Shown: positions 62,201 to 63,173 of the stretch, piece by piece | Numbering within the stretch: the first letter of the stretch is position 1 | Layout of the letters: each line of letters begins with the position of its first letter | Source of the DNA: Leuctra nigra | Lineage: Eukaryota > Arthropoda > Insecta > Plecoptera > Leuctridae | Direction of reading: 5' to 3' | Assembly (NCBI GenBank): GCA_934045905.1 | Contig: OW203767.1 | Location: 29,758,520-29,822,519 of the forward strand | Length of the DNA: 64,000 nucleotides | The notes under the pieces: model-generated | The model's database searches: none | Seen by the model: only the letters and a program-made list of their open reading frames with translations | Told to the model about the DNA's origin: nothing | Position numbers and translations under genes: made by a program

Positions 62201-63173
62201 AACTACAGTCAGATTGAATTTTAGTAGTATTTTTTTTTATTTTTGCTTCTAACATTGGACACTGATATTGTTACAAAACCGCACAAAAATAATGCTCAAT
62301 CGGTAAATCGGCAATCGACACCACTGCATGTCGGATATATCTCTGCCCAGGACCCTTATTCTAAAACTTTACTTTTGTATTCGGCCGAGCCGAATCTGAT
62401 TCGTCCCGGATCAGATTCGTGTGTTCCCAATTCGGCTGAACCGAATATGATTCCATTTCGTATTCTACAACAGCAAACGGATCGGGACGCGCTATTCTCA
62501 CGAAATAATGCATTTATAGCAGACTCTTGTTTTACCGACGTATCGGTAACCAATGAGAATAGAGAATTTTGATCACGGTGTACGGAACATACTTCACACA
62601 TTGGTTTGATTGTCATTTGTCATTTTATCAACTCTCCGTGTTTGACACATCACATAACATTCAAAATGAAGCAGGACATTATTACGAAAGTAGGTAATAA
62701 TAGGTATATTTCAAACACTTATTGGACGATTATTTGAAGGAATAACAGTAAATATACACACATTAATAATTATTGGTATAGTTTAGTGCCCAAATAACCT
62801 AACTTTTATCCCGATCCGGCGAGCAAACAGCTGACGAATCTGATCCTGTCAGACACGAATCGAATCCGGGTCGCCATTTTGAATATTGTCTTGCAGAATA
62901 CCAATATCTCGGATTCGTCTCTCACGAATTCGATTCGGGACGAATACGGAAAATTTTTAGTTTTAGAATAAGGGTCCAGAGTGTGTGTATGATAGCTATC
63001 AGACAAGAGACAATCTGAAGCAGGTATTGCACGTATCGGTGCTCGCTCACGACGCGTTTCACTGAGCGTTTACAAGACTTCGACCTTGGTGACTCACTCG
63101 GTTTCGACGCCGCTTTGACGGGCGTCTCGACGCTCGTGTCCGACGTCGCGTCGTTGTTTGACGCGGTTGTCAT
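15216..63173 (-). CDS. SLC17-family major-facilitator transporter gene (nine coding exons, 473 aa)
   Basis: Predicted multi-pass membrane anion transporter of the SLC17 family (sialin, vesicular glutamate and phosphate/organic-anion carriers); substrate and membrane location are not determinable here. I assembled it by hand from GT/AG junctions: the exon lengths 76, 137, 231, 88, 227, 150, 133, 239 and 141 bp sum to 1422 bp, phases agree at all eight junctions, and it ends in TGA. Family hallmarks in order: a cytoplasmic N-tail; TM1 with R50-VNLSVAIVAM; the loop NPDYPEYDW; WGYFLLQVPGG; the TM4 signature QGLSQGMVFPA at residues 144-154; PVQERG; GWPSVFYWFG; a long charged central loop; the DGFLSALPFL segment; and a C-terminal QWRIIFFITAAI helix. 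The length matches the family's usual 460-500 aa. Where many family members have acidic residues in TM4, this protein has Q144 and Q148. Four exon edges are tandemly amplified. An additional upstream non-coding exon cannot be excluded. Confidence 0.9.
15357..15738. other. Start of SLC17 intron 8, no feature seen
   Basis: AT-rich, no ORF. A small cttcagttcttcagttcttcag triplication lies near 15625; otherwise nothing is recognised up to the hAT-type insert. Confidence 0.5.
15739..16518. mobile_element. Non-autonomous hAT-type element with (GGAACC)n subterminal repeats
   Basis: Terminal inverted repeats CAGGGACCCGAACC (15739) and GGTTCGGGTCCCTG (ending 16518) are bounded by a perfect 8-bp target duplication CTTTTCAA (15731-15738 and 16519-16526), as expected for hAT transposition. 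Both subterminal regions are packed with aaccggaaccggaacc hexamer runs (15745-15870, 16360-16500), likely transposase-binding repeats. The core of about 480 bp has no coding potential. The open frame at 15685-15873 minus merely reads the hexamers. Confidence 0.85.
17800..17830. repeat. (TA)n microsatellite
   Basis: About 14 TA units with one interruption, much shorter in the sister copy (near 19420). Confidence 0.85.
18135..18302. mobile_element. 168-bp MITE with GGACCCTTA termini
   Basis: A near-perfect hairpin: GGACCCTTACCTAATATCGC ... inverse at the right end. Arms are about 65 bp. The tandem sister copy provides the empty site (16741-16750, taccca followed by gttctgtc), proving insertion after the duplication. 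Confidence 0.85.
19690..20942. mobile_element. Composite repeat copy: hairpin head plus CRE/ETS/YY1-motif body
   Basis: The hairpin head 19690-20029 (left arm truncated) is followed by a body with tgacgtcatttccggtttc (20369), tgacgtcacttccggtttc (20492) and caaaatggcggc words, then ttacagtaaaagtgtttggt, and the terminal GCTCCACTAGA (CTAG at 20936-20939). The same order recurs at 21621-22802 and 34561-36391. Minus-strand open frames in the tail are repeated in every copy and look non-coding. Confidence 0.75.
20943..21620. other. Unassigned intron 8 sequence
   Basis: No recognised repeat or gene. A minus-strand open frame (21276-21536, 86 aa) has no domain that I know. Confidence 0.4.
21621..22802. 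mobile_element. Composite repeat copy with intact hairpin head
   Basis: The head 21621-22014 is an almost perfect inverted repeat (cccataaaaaaacactccgt ... acggagtgttttttttatgg; arms about 185 bp) containing cttggcgcatcgtgcatat. The body has tgacgtcatttccggtttc at 22376 and aaaatggcggc. The tail ends GGAGCGACCGCTCC A CTAG at 22782-22800, a 6-bp-stem terminal hairpin. Confidence 0.8.
22803..23070. other. Unassigned sequence
   Basis: No supported feature between the composite repeat tail and the next foldback-type end. Confidence 0.4.
23071..23290. mobile_element. Solo end of the GGGTGGCGC foldback family
   Basis: Starts taccgggtggcgcaaaacat, followed by gagaggtcactacatcaac, attttagaaaacatactgg, and then aaaacagaataaacca. 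It shares the terminus with the full foldback at 33453 and the tail phrase with 48236-48478. Confidence 0.65.
23291..24179. other. Unassigned region with (GTTA)n and a small internal duplication
   Basis: gttagttagttagttag lies at 23879-23898. Two ~110-bp related segments follow (gttgaaatttggcagagac... and gttttgaaatttggcaacaa...), each near ttgaccggaagtg / ttaaaccggaagtg. No gene seen. Confidence 0.45.
24180..24330 (+). repeat. tRNA-like SINE head, copy 1
   Basis: Box-A-like gatagctcatgttagg and box-B-like acgttcgattccc are spaced as in a Pol III promoter and followed by a T-rich stretch. Preceded by cttcttctttgata, also found before copy 2. Acceptor-stem pairing is absent, so it is not a tRNA gene. 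Confidence 0.4.
24490..24640 (+). repeat. tRNA-like SINE head, copy 2
   Basis: Box-B-like gggttcgatcccc and a D-arm-like ttggctcggtcacatgagg, with the same upstream word as copy 1 and a following T-rich run. Likely tRNA-derived. Confidence 0.4.
24826..25370. repeat. Degenerate tandem repeat (~4 copies)
   Basis: Repeated word order: ttggtggctca, gaaaccacacaaaaaggc, tccattac, then an AT-rich attcagttaatt segment. Copy lengths are uneven. Non-coding. Confidence 0.6.
25371..26542. other. Unassigned intron 8 sequence
   Basis: AT-rich, no recognised repeat or gene. The short minus-strand frame at 25771-26019 has no domain. Confidence 0.4.
26543..27275. mobile_element. Long near-perfect foldback element (arms ~314 bp)
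   Basis: Left arm 26543-26856 and right arm 26961-27275 are inverted copies with almost no mismatches (atgttgtacaaaaacaaaaa ... gtttttgtacaacat), around a ~104-bp pyrimidine-rich loop. It contains cttggcgcatt and gatatc near the ends, echoing the composite-family hairpins. Non-coding. Confidence 0.85.
27276..29416. other. Remainder of SLC17 intron 8 next to exon 8
   Basis: No gene supported. Contains one isolated tgacgtca (28709) beside ccggaaat, and two copies of tgcaaaaataaatattattg (29040, 29226). Confidence 0.45.
29417..29655 (-). CDS. SLC17 exon 8 (residues 348-427), functional copy
   Basis: The acceptor CCCGCCAG is followed in phase 1 by SSWAPAAALVGLAYATDKT, two membrane segments, the motif NIIDLAPNFAGTVLGVSN typical of SLC17 (LAP-N/R-aG), then SCFAPIAVGAIVLDD at the donor GAC|GTAATT (29416). 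239 bp, phase 1 to phase 0. Its first 73 bp are the exonic part of array D. Confidence 0.92.
29583..30147 (-). repeat. Array D: 6 copies of a 100-bp exon-8 acceptor-edge unit
   Basis: The unit is the first 73 bp of exon 8 plus 27 bp of intron 7 ending CCCCGCCAG. Exon-start positions are 30147, 30055, 29955, 29855, 29755 and 29655; the outermost spacing is 92 because of a small deletion. Copies differ by a few substitutions. Only the last copy continues into the full exon and its donor. 100 is not a multiple of three. Long open frames on the minus strand through this array are read-throughs of the repeat, not proteins. Confidence 0.96.
30148..30829. other. SLC17 intron 7, non-array part
   Basis: A poly-C run lies at 30212-30231. 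The sequence tgcaacccgtggctggaacc near 30660 and its inverse ggttccagccaacaactgca near 30765 form a small imperfect hairpin. No gene. Confidence 0.45.
30830..30962 (-). CDS. SLC17 exon 7 (residues 304-347 plus 1 nt)
   Basis: The acceptor CTACTTTCTCAG is followed by DGFLSALPFLVLFVLSIL, then KASDFLTNRKILSTTASRKLFGIM, and ends with one base of the next codon at the donor ATGA|GTGAGT (30829). The N/DGxLSALP segment and the RKxLSTTxxRKLF loop are strong SLC17 signatures. 133 bp, phase 0 to phase 1. Confidence 0.93.
30963..31299. other. Intron 6 sequence flanking exon 7, with a repeat shared with 63630-63730
   Basis: Includes a ~100-bp segment (about 31155-31255: actcgcagaaaattt, gatgtaaaaaaatcatagaa, atgcat) that occurs inverted near 63630-63730. 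Otherwise unassigned; the minus-strand frame at 30826-31209 is an alternate-frame shadow of exon 7. Confidence 0.45.
31865..31954 (+). mobile_element. Helitron-like 3'-end fragment
   Basis: Ends gtgctcgctcatcaaagcg, hairpin, ttttcCTAG|T (CTAG 31951-31954). Confidence 0.5.
31962..33107 (-). mobile_element. Helitron-like non-autonomous element
   Basis: 3' end (minus) CTAG at 31965-31962 preceded by the AACGC/GCGTT-type hairpin. The 5' end near 33107 is a degenerate form of the GAGCGAGCGAAG terminus. The interior has repeated phrases such as ataatgttggtcccaatgac and tttaagttgatcggtca. No transposase coding. Confidence 0.55.
33453..34283. mobile_element. GGGTGGCGC foldback element (arms ~400 bp)
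   Basis: Left arm from taccgggtggcgcaaaaaaa to about 33850 is matched inverted by about 33880-34283 ending ttttttgcgccacccgata, with few mismatches. The loop is short (about 30-50 bp). Partial family members lie at 23071 and 48236. Non-coding. Confidence 0.85.
34561..36391. mobile_element. Composite repeat copy with a duplicated tail
   Basis: Hairpin head 34561-34944; body with tgacgtca at 35300, 35423 and 35963, the last two beside cacttccggtttcaaaatgg; (ATC)n at 35583-35603; first tail ggagcgaccgctccactag (CTAG 35894-35897); then a second partial body and a second tail (CTAG 36388-36391). Confidence 0.75.
36685..39651 (-). CDS. LINE ORF2: APE endonuclease and reverse transcriptase (988 aa)
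   Basis: Nicks target DNA and reverse-transcribes the element RNA. The N-terminal ~230 residues are an APE endonuclease (LHVNIRSINKN, the TEI site, RGGGGILLFV, GDMNLNLFD, and SDHYIIIAG near its end). Residues about 480-760 are the reverse transcriptase (NNYRPIALLPTIEKIMER, GFQKGRSTTD, LFIDFSKAFDTLNH, GVPQGSILGPILYLLY, and the catalytic YADDTVLV). A C-terminal domain of about 220 residues follows. Starts 16 bp after the ORF1 stop. No stops or frameshifts. Jockey/CR1-type; the exact clade is not resolved by eye. Confidence 0.9.
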   Translation of the reverse strand: MQNIEFVFTEEVEREVISDIDSWFSKVEEFFTCLHVNIRSINKNWDQLNGILCKQIGVVDVIAITEIAITATTPISLFSIEGYDRFHYTRVNRGGGGILLFVKSVWHFVVNDDEFQYFEGVGGIFSLANGNVITLLAIYRPPNLNRGGFVEELEMYIGNYSKVNNVVILGDMNLNLFDSDDCNVRSYLSLMAANGYINCINDATREECRGDVFTSTCIDHIFIKSSCHDIKSAVYTTKISDHYIIIAGIMFHGSSQKFQHQIPVKKCINEVKLTRLLRECDWLEPMTYDTCTDVFDNLTAKFDYCYDESYYLNYQLGKRKKKSWLTADIIKSCKERDRLFKKWKNCNGVLKFYYGVEYKKFRNKINNAIRNAKKIYYTGVFEKSRGSIKDTWQSINDVLGKKKKDTVDQVLSKYLGKQFNDKQIADRFLHCFISEVESLKHVCNIHTLSYNYDVVQLQSLYMPPVCATRINYIINSLNSNKQPGFDRIRITDLKNIAEKVSPVIAKIINTSISEGVVISKLKMSIIRPVYKKGDHLEFNNYRPIALLPTIEKIMERCVAKILTDYLSKFKIINSHQFGFQKGRSTTDLLTLFADYINSKLNENMHVLALFIDFSKAFDTLNHTKLLTSLENAGIRGPLLCWFHNYLTDRQIIVKVGETVSIAGVCNSGVPQGSILGPILYLLYVNNMPSYIQNCKIYMYADDTVLVSAHKNLEQAQIILQSDFNTLLMWTHDNDLLVNSTKTKLIHICSPSIASRLDPVTLLCHSFNCLHTLDFALCTCTDLIEEVDTCLYLGITIDKYFSWRPHINSLASKLRSCSFQLFHVKSFLPVRILKLIYSALVESVISYGLLAWGSTSNVHLQVIRSIQDRMIKNLTPDAVKLKCNNNTLLMYDHLNFLPISDLYKYKFIIKYFYSNELKIIYNHSRATRSMVNPVSLILPRFTNKYGKRCLNYSVPFIFNQLPQEIKSLDNYSSIKKEVKSWLYEYSDDV
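39668..40564 (-). CDS. LINE ORF1: PHD-like finger, coiled coil and FP-like domain (298 aa)
   Basis: RNA-binding ORF1 protein. I start it at the ATG at 40564 (MSCLNSKCKLD) because the upstream extension to 40696 runs into the host MITE sequence. Residues about 3-50 form a PHD-like zinc finger (CLNSKC, CSGCSLNCHFDC, CPKC). Residues about 70-150 are heptad-like (coiled coil). The segment DLDQYGRRNNIEIDNV followed by AAHRLPSR and RPPRIIVRFVNR resembles the FP-like C-terminal domain of many insect LINE ORF1 proteins. Confidence 0.82.
   Translation of the reverse strand: MSCLNSKCKLDLSADADFIQCSGCSLNCHFDCAKLKTQENRKLWRCPKCIKGKVKTPKDDTPFVFPDFTAAIADLKRELLESFRVVSEDLRCFKDDIAKKVIAIEAGVADLQQRCDEKDERIEFLVQQVNDLDQYGRRNNIEIDNVSEVVGENIEAIVIKVAAKLSVDLSASDIEAAHRLPSRNSVRPPRIIVRFVNRKKRDEIINKKKVAATIKSQDIVQVGQSRIYINENLAPFFRELLWSVKTRAKETGYKFVWWSHGKVLVRKDENSRKVFRITSYQDIDLLVSDRQAESDLAG
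40685..41243. mobile_element. Non-coding TIR element (~0.56 kb) nested in the MITE
   Basis: Ends CAG(T/G)GCGATTGTATAACTTT and inverse AAAGTTATACAATCGCCCTG. The interior has no ORF. It lies between two fragments of MITE family A. Confidence 0.65.
41481..41650. other. Intron 6 sequence just after exon 6
   Basis: No feature other than the exon 6 donor GTAAGT at 41650. Confidence 0.5.
41651..41800 (-). CDS. SLC17 exon 6 (residues 254-303), functional copy
   Basis: The acceptor CATGTTCAG is followed by RLTTPWKPMLTSLPVWA, HCGWGWGYWMLLTEIPTFL, and ends ESVRGNDLKA at the consensus donor GCT|GTAAGT (41650). 150 bp, phase 0/0. The first 120 bp are the exonic part of array C. Only this copy continues into the real exon 3' end and donor, so it must be the one spliced. 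Confidence 0.93.
41681..42420 (-). repeat. Array C: 5 copies of a 155-bp exon-6 acceptor-edge unit
   Basis: The unit is the first 120 bp of exon 6 plus 35 bp of intron 5 ending TTCATGTTCAG. Exon-start positions on the minus strand are 42420, 42265, 42110, 41955 and 41800, a strict 155-bp period with only point differences (for example ggg for gct near 42010). All five acceptors are essentially identical, but only the last copy has a donor. 155 is not a multiple of three, so inclusion of upstream copies would shift the frame. Confidence 0.96.
42600..43000 (+). mobile_element. Helitron-like 5' part, truncated
   Basis: 5' end ggagcgagcgaagcgaacga at 42619, then cttttggcacggtgtatg and the family phrases (tcgatcgagctgaaattg, ttccgattggttgaaat). 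No 3' terminus before the adjoining jockey remnant. Confidence 0.5.
43001..44352 (-). pseudogene. Jockey-clade LINE remnant: reverse transcriptase
   Basis: Minus-strand RT fragment beginning near 44352 with EEKEITINEQFGFRRNRSTN, then FLDVAKAFDRVW, AGVPQGSIMAPFLFNIFL, and the catalytic LALYADDAAIIT, followed by the C-terminal region (LGVLLDSKHTWRAHI, LGVPMYARTAD). The coding frame shifts at least twice (near 43800 and 43450) and ends by 43275. Endonuclease and ORF1 are missing, so it is 5'-truncated. More GC-rich than its surroundings, like the adjoining Penelope remnant. Confidence 0.82.
44353..45360 (-). pseudogene. Penelope-like element remnant: RT C-terminus and GIY-YIG endonuclease
   Basis: Begins near 45358 with HTDRYLHASSHHHPAQ and ANSLTTRS, the conserved end of Penelope-like reverse transcriptases, then a linker with ISKLLATADIKTIF and GVYEIPCRDY. 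After a frameshift near 44910 it continues TYIGQTGRHMSERLKENRR, the GIY-YIG core, and later REAIEIERRPHNMN and LPHAWKPV, typical of the family's C-terminus. The RT catalytic core is absent (5' truncation). A 3' region to about 44360 abuts the jockey remnant in the same orientation. Confidence 0.85.
45400..46030 (+). mobile_element. Degenerate Helitron-like copy
   Basis: 5' end near 45410 (ggtgcgagcgtctccacttg) and the family's phrases (tgaccgatcatcaccaaatt, cagaccaacattgtctc). No clear 3' terminus. A (TG)n stretch lies near 45474. Confidence 0.4.
46115..47277 (-). mobile_element. Helitron-like non-autonomous element, both ends present
   Basis: 5' end at 47277 (ATTGAGCGAGCGAAGCGAGC on the minus strand). 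3' end with hairpin and CTAG at 46118-46115 followed by T. An internal duplication repeats the 3' module (46393-46640 versus 46130-46385). Poly-A run at 47193-47224. No coding. Confidence 0.6.
47380..47679 (+). mobile_element. Helitron-like 3'-end fragment
   Basis: Ends ctcatcaacgcgttaaaccg, agcgttttcCTAG|T with CTAG at 47676-47679. Confidence 0.5.
47690..47891 (+). mobile_element. Helitron-like 3'-end fragment next to the exon 5 donor
   Basis: Same terminus, CTAG at 47888-47891, 47 bp from the SLC17 exon 5 donor. Its upstream half resembles 47500-47676, so the two fragments may be a tandem pair. Confidence 0.5.
47939..48165 (-). CDS. SLC17 exon 5 (residues 178-253)
   Basis: The acceptor TTCCTGCTAG is followed by GGHVGTVLAMGLCGV, the family-conserved GGWPSVFYWFG, a Trp-rich helix (TLLWIWLGADTP), and the charged cytoplasmic loop with SEEERAYIQ ending NISGQ. 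227 bp, phase 1 to phase 0; donor CAG|GTAAAT at 47938. A Helitron-like 3' terminus (CTAG at 47888-47891) lies only 47 bp into the following intron. Confidence 0.93.
48236..48478. mobile_element. Partial GGGTGGCGC-family end
   Basis: Starts taccaggtggcgcaaaaaaa, followed by aagaaaacataccaaaatgt and agaataaaccagataaatga. The gypsy element inserted at its right side. Confidence 0.6.
48479..48638 (-). repeat. 3' LTR of the gypsy element
   Basis: 160 bp, tgtgataggatattgag ... taacatcaca. Differs from the other LTR at three positions. Confidence 0.93.
48639..48650 (-). other. Polypurine tract
   Basis: TGGATGGGGAGA directly upstream (minus strand) of the 3' LTR; the plus-strand primer site expected at this place. 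Confidence 0.7.
48851..51441 (-). pseudogene. gypsy pol: RT, RNase H and integrase, multiply broken
   Basis: RT at 51441-50740 (LDPTELNKSLKREHYPIP, LDMKDGFHQV, FGLSSSPEVFQRMN, and IIFDDIII as the YxDD-type site). After a frameshift near 50780 comes RNase H (LQVDSSKDGMGACL, TDHKPL, ADTLSRA), then the integrase HHCC finger (HEGHFGVEKS, CVTCERF) and core (LATDIFDCNG, ISDN). A frameshift near 49572 follows, then the NGMAEN glutamate block, a TAG near 49455, and the C-terminal region (EYRNTPITGLGLSPAQ, PGDVVVVQRG). Several breaks make it non-functional. Confidence 0.9.
51450..51598 (-). mobile_element. Short 5'-truncated retro-insert inside gypsy pol
   Basis: About 145 bp interrupt the gag-pol frame between KLKAKL and DAMEKQ. 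Read on the minus strand the insert ends in cccttttt followed by a ttatttatttatt-type A/T tail and is flanked by the short duplication AAGTT. It looks like a LINE 3' end. Confidence 0.7.
51595..53010 (-). CDS. gypsy gag and protease (471-aa open frame)
   Basis: Open from ATG at 53010 (MSATRFNSPPPLDL). The gag part has the typical YLKATGREAKPQDVQVAMLL and YCNPRKNLIFEQSKFF segments; zinc knuckles lie at about residues 213-250 (CSFCGYSHAPRKC, CSGCKKEGHFKKMC); then an acidic linker and an aspartic protease with FKLDTGAETSVLP near residue 330 and GLEACVKLG. It runs into the RT and stops at the retro-insert at 51598. The gag and protease are uninterrupted. Confidence 0.9.
   Translation of the reverse strand: MSATRFNSPPPLDLTGNLAENFRRFKQRFEIYLKATGREAKPQDVQVAMLLNFVGEEAIEVFNTFTYATGESSASLKDVLNKFELYCNPRKNLIFEQSKFFTHSQAEGEPFESFLTKLKKMASTCEFKDQTEQMLTLRVVLGINDKSLRERLLRIPDLALMKAAEYCRAAEASRLQLAQLEGVKNVEFVQKTSKPIQQLKNQLPLKNNCSFCGYSHAPRKCPAFGQRCSGCKKEGHFKKMCRLQKKNKMKKKAVKTVEQYDPNNMPDSDDEEETSSEEEHPDVSTLSMESVTLKNTKKIDGVSASQKQSWNADVLVAGQKVTFKLDTGAETSVLPADCYKRMGNVGKLSPTNVKLEGFGNNVVKPLGVITLTCEKGNKKKKVPFMVTDTKGKPLLGLEACVKLGLIEKVDKVGTTTVNTKKAWIKEYKDVFEGMGCMPGQYTMEMRDDSVPKVEPPRRIPLAIRDKLKAKL
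53137..53153 (-). promoter_or_regulatory. tRNA primer-binding site (tRNA-Leu type)
   Basis: Directly abuts the 5' LTR. TGGTGTCAGAAGT is complementary to a tRNA 3' end ...ACTTCTGACACCA, which I recognise as that of an insect tRNA-Leu. Confidence 0.7.
53154..53313 (-). repeat. 5' LTR of the gypsy element
   Basis: 160 bp, tgtaataggatattgag ... taacatcaca. Adjacent CCACC is the target duplication. Confidence 0.93.
53328..53500 (+). pseudogene. Jockey-type LINE ORF1 fragment
   Basis: A short plus-strand frame ends with VERYKSPKGPSQCYRCQKFG, the PKGPxQCxRCQxFGH motif at the start of the jockey-like gag zinc knuckles. Nothing else of the element remains next to it. Confidence 0.6.
53501..54078. 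other. Unassigned intron 4 sequence
   Basis: Contains a small duplication (gtcaatagacgtgcta... at 53501 and 53567). No gene. Confidence 0.45.
54079..54997 (-). mobile_element. Helitron-like non-autonomous element
   Basis: 5' end at 54997 (minus ATTGAGCGAGCGTAGCGAGC). 3' end near 54079 with the hairpin and a mutated CTTG in place of CTAG. Interior phrases match the 46115 and 31962 copies. Poly-A at 54919-54938. Confidence 0.6.
55151..55937. mobile_element. ~0.79-kb TIR element with CRE-like motifs in its terminal repeats
   Basis: Terminal inverted repeats of about 95 bp (gcgagaatttttttagcac, then gatttttcctatgggact, ttttaacagccaatcagag, gggggcgtgacgtcagaa) at both ends. tgacgtca occurs at 55226, 55241 and 55855. 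The interior is non-coding. Confidence 0.8.
55938..56347. other. Intron 4 sequence just downstream of exon 4
   Basis: No recognised repeat. Minus-strand open frames at 56040-56298 show no domain. Confidence 0.45.
56348..56435 (-). CDS. SLC17 exon 4 (residues 149-177 plus 1 nt)
   Basis: The acceptor TTTTCTCCGCAG is followed by GMVFPATHALLARWIPVQERG, completing the TM4 signature begun in exon 3, and ends SYT plus one base at the donor ACAG|GTACAG (56347). 88 bp, phase 0 to phase 1. The PVQERG motif at the cytoplasmic end of TM4-5 is typical of SLC17 and plant PHT4-type carriers. The exon sits just downstream of array B. Confidence 0.92.
56589..58287 (-). repeat. Array B: 32-bp minisatellite of the exon-3 donor (53 extra copies)
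   Basis: Intron 3 is nearly all minisatellite. Each 32-bp unit holds the last 15 bp of exon 3, the donor CCAG|GTGGGAG and 17 bp of intron. From the first unit (56589) to the authentic junction (58285) is 1696 bp, exactly 53 x 32, so there is no net indel. Variants include ccaacctgg, gcctgg for gcttag, and gcaag for gcatg. Three variant marks recur 416 bp apart (56991/57407, 57121/57537, 57161/57577), which shows a 13-unit higher-order block. The units are contiguous with no spacers. Confidence 0.97.
58288..58518 (-). CDS. SLC17 exon 3 (residues 72-148)
   Basis: The acceptor TTTCTCCAG is followed by EYDWDLSTQSTIL, WGYFLLQVPGG, then LAERFGPKIVLA (the MFS loop 2-3 region) and a helix ending RFIQGLSQ. 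Phase 0 at both ends, 77 codons. The donor is CCAG|GTGGGAG at 58287. The final 15 bp (codons Q144-Q148) with 17 bp of intron form the 32-bp unit of array B. Confidence 0.93.
58519..60189. other. SLC17 intron 2, distal part
   Basis: Mostly unassigned AT-rich sequence. It contains a Helitron-like 5'-end remnant at about 59465-59730 (see next entry). No gene. Confidence 0.45.
59465..59730 (-). mobile_element. Helitron-like 5'-end remnant
   Basis: Ends ccctcgctacgctcgctcaa, with the family phrase tgtgcaaaatttcagatcg and an A-rich tract before it. The 3' half is missing. Confidence 0.5.
60190..60360. mobile_element. Short MITE-like hairpin (~170 bp)
   Basis: Inverted arms of about 75 bp: aagcgcgtttcgcggtttgc ... 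gaccaatcacaagtc versus the inverse near 60285-60345. Non-coding. Confidence 0.6.
60557..61963 (-). repeat. Array A: 12 copies of a 121-bp exon-2 donor-edge unit
   Basis: The unit is the last 66 bp of exon 2 (R50 to P71) plus 55 bp of intron 2. It is repeated about 12 times head to tail with high identity (scattered substitutions, occasional 1-3 bp indels). Almost every copy keeps the donor G|GTCAGT. One copy (near 61770) has lost a base in the donor. Each copy also has an acceptor-like CTACACACAG just before TCACCACCCTC. In principle each could therefore act as a 77-nt mini-exon, but 77 and 121 are not multiples of three. Reading through the array reaches a TGA within about three units. It lies entirely within intron 2 if the first donor is used. 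Confidence 0.95.
61898..62034 (-). CDS. SLC17 exon 2, first membrane helix (residues 26-71)
   Basis: The acceptor TTGCAG precedes 62034. The exon begins in phase 1 and reads KRCLGIRHLQVALAF, then TM1 with the family-conserved arginine R50 and NLSVAIVAM, ending NPDYP at the donor CCG|GTCAGT (61897). This is the most SLC17-typical stretch of the protein. The last 66 bp of the exon (from R50) plus 55 bp of intron 2 form the 121-bp unit that is repeated downstream (60557-61897). Only this copy carries the upstream half of the helix, so it is the functional exon. Confidence 0.92.
62035..62349. other. Intron 1 sequence upstream of exon 2
   Basis: The acceptor TTGCAG lies at 62040-62035; otherwise AT-rich with no feature. 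Confidence 0.5.
62350..62977. mobile_element. 628-bp TIR element with GGACCCTTA termini
   Basis: GGACCCTTATTCTAAAACT and inverse AGTTTTAGAATAAGGGTCC at the ends, with further inner inverted gaatctgattcg-type words. It shares its first nine bases and the flanking CCCA/AGA context with the 168-bp MITE at 18135. Plus- and minus-strand open frames inside it have no domain. Confidence 0.8.
62985..63077 (+). mobile_element. Helitron-like 3'-end fragment in intron 1
   Basis: tatcggtgctcgctcacgac, gcgtttcactgagcgttt, then acaag in place of tcctag. It lies 20 bp from the exon 1 donor. Confidence 0.45.
63098..63173 (-). CDS. SLC17 exon 1 (residues 1-25 plus 1 nt)
   Basis: Encodes the hydrophilic Ser/Thr-rich N-terminal tail, beginning MTTASNND. 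The ATG at 63173-63171 is the first in frame after an in-frame TAA about 50 bp upstream. Its Kozak context is unremarkable. The exon ends ...CCGA followed by the consensus donor GTGAGT at 63097, giving a phase-1 junction that joins codon 26 to exon 2. The family has no conserved sequence in this tail, so the assignment rests on frame, phase and position. A Helitron-like 3' end lies about 20 bp inside the following intron. Confidence 0.7.
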
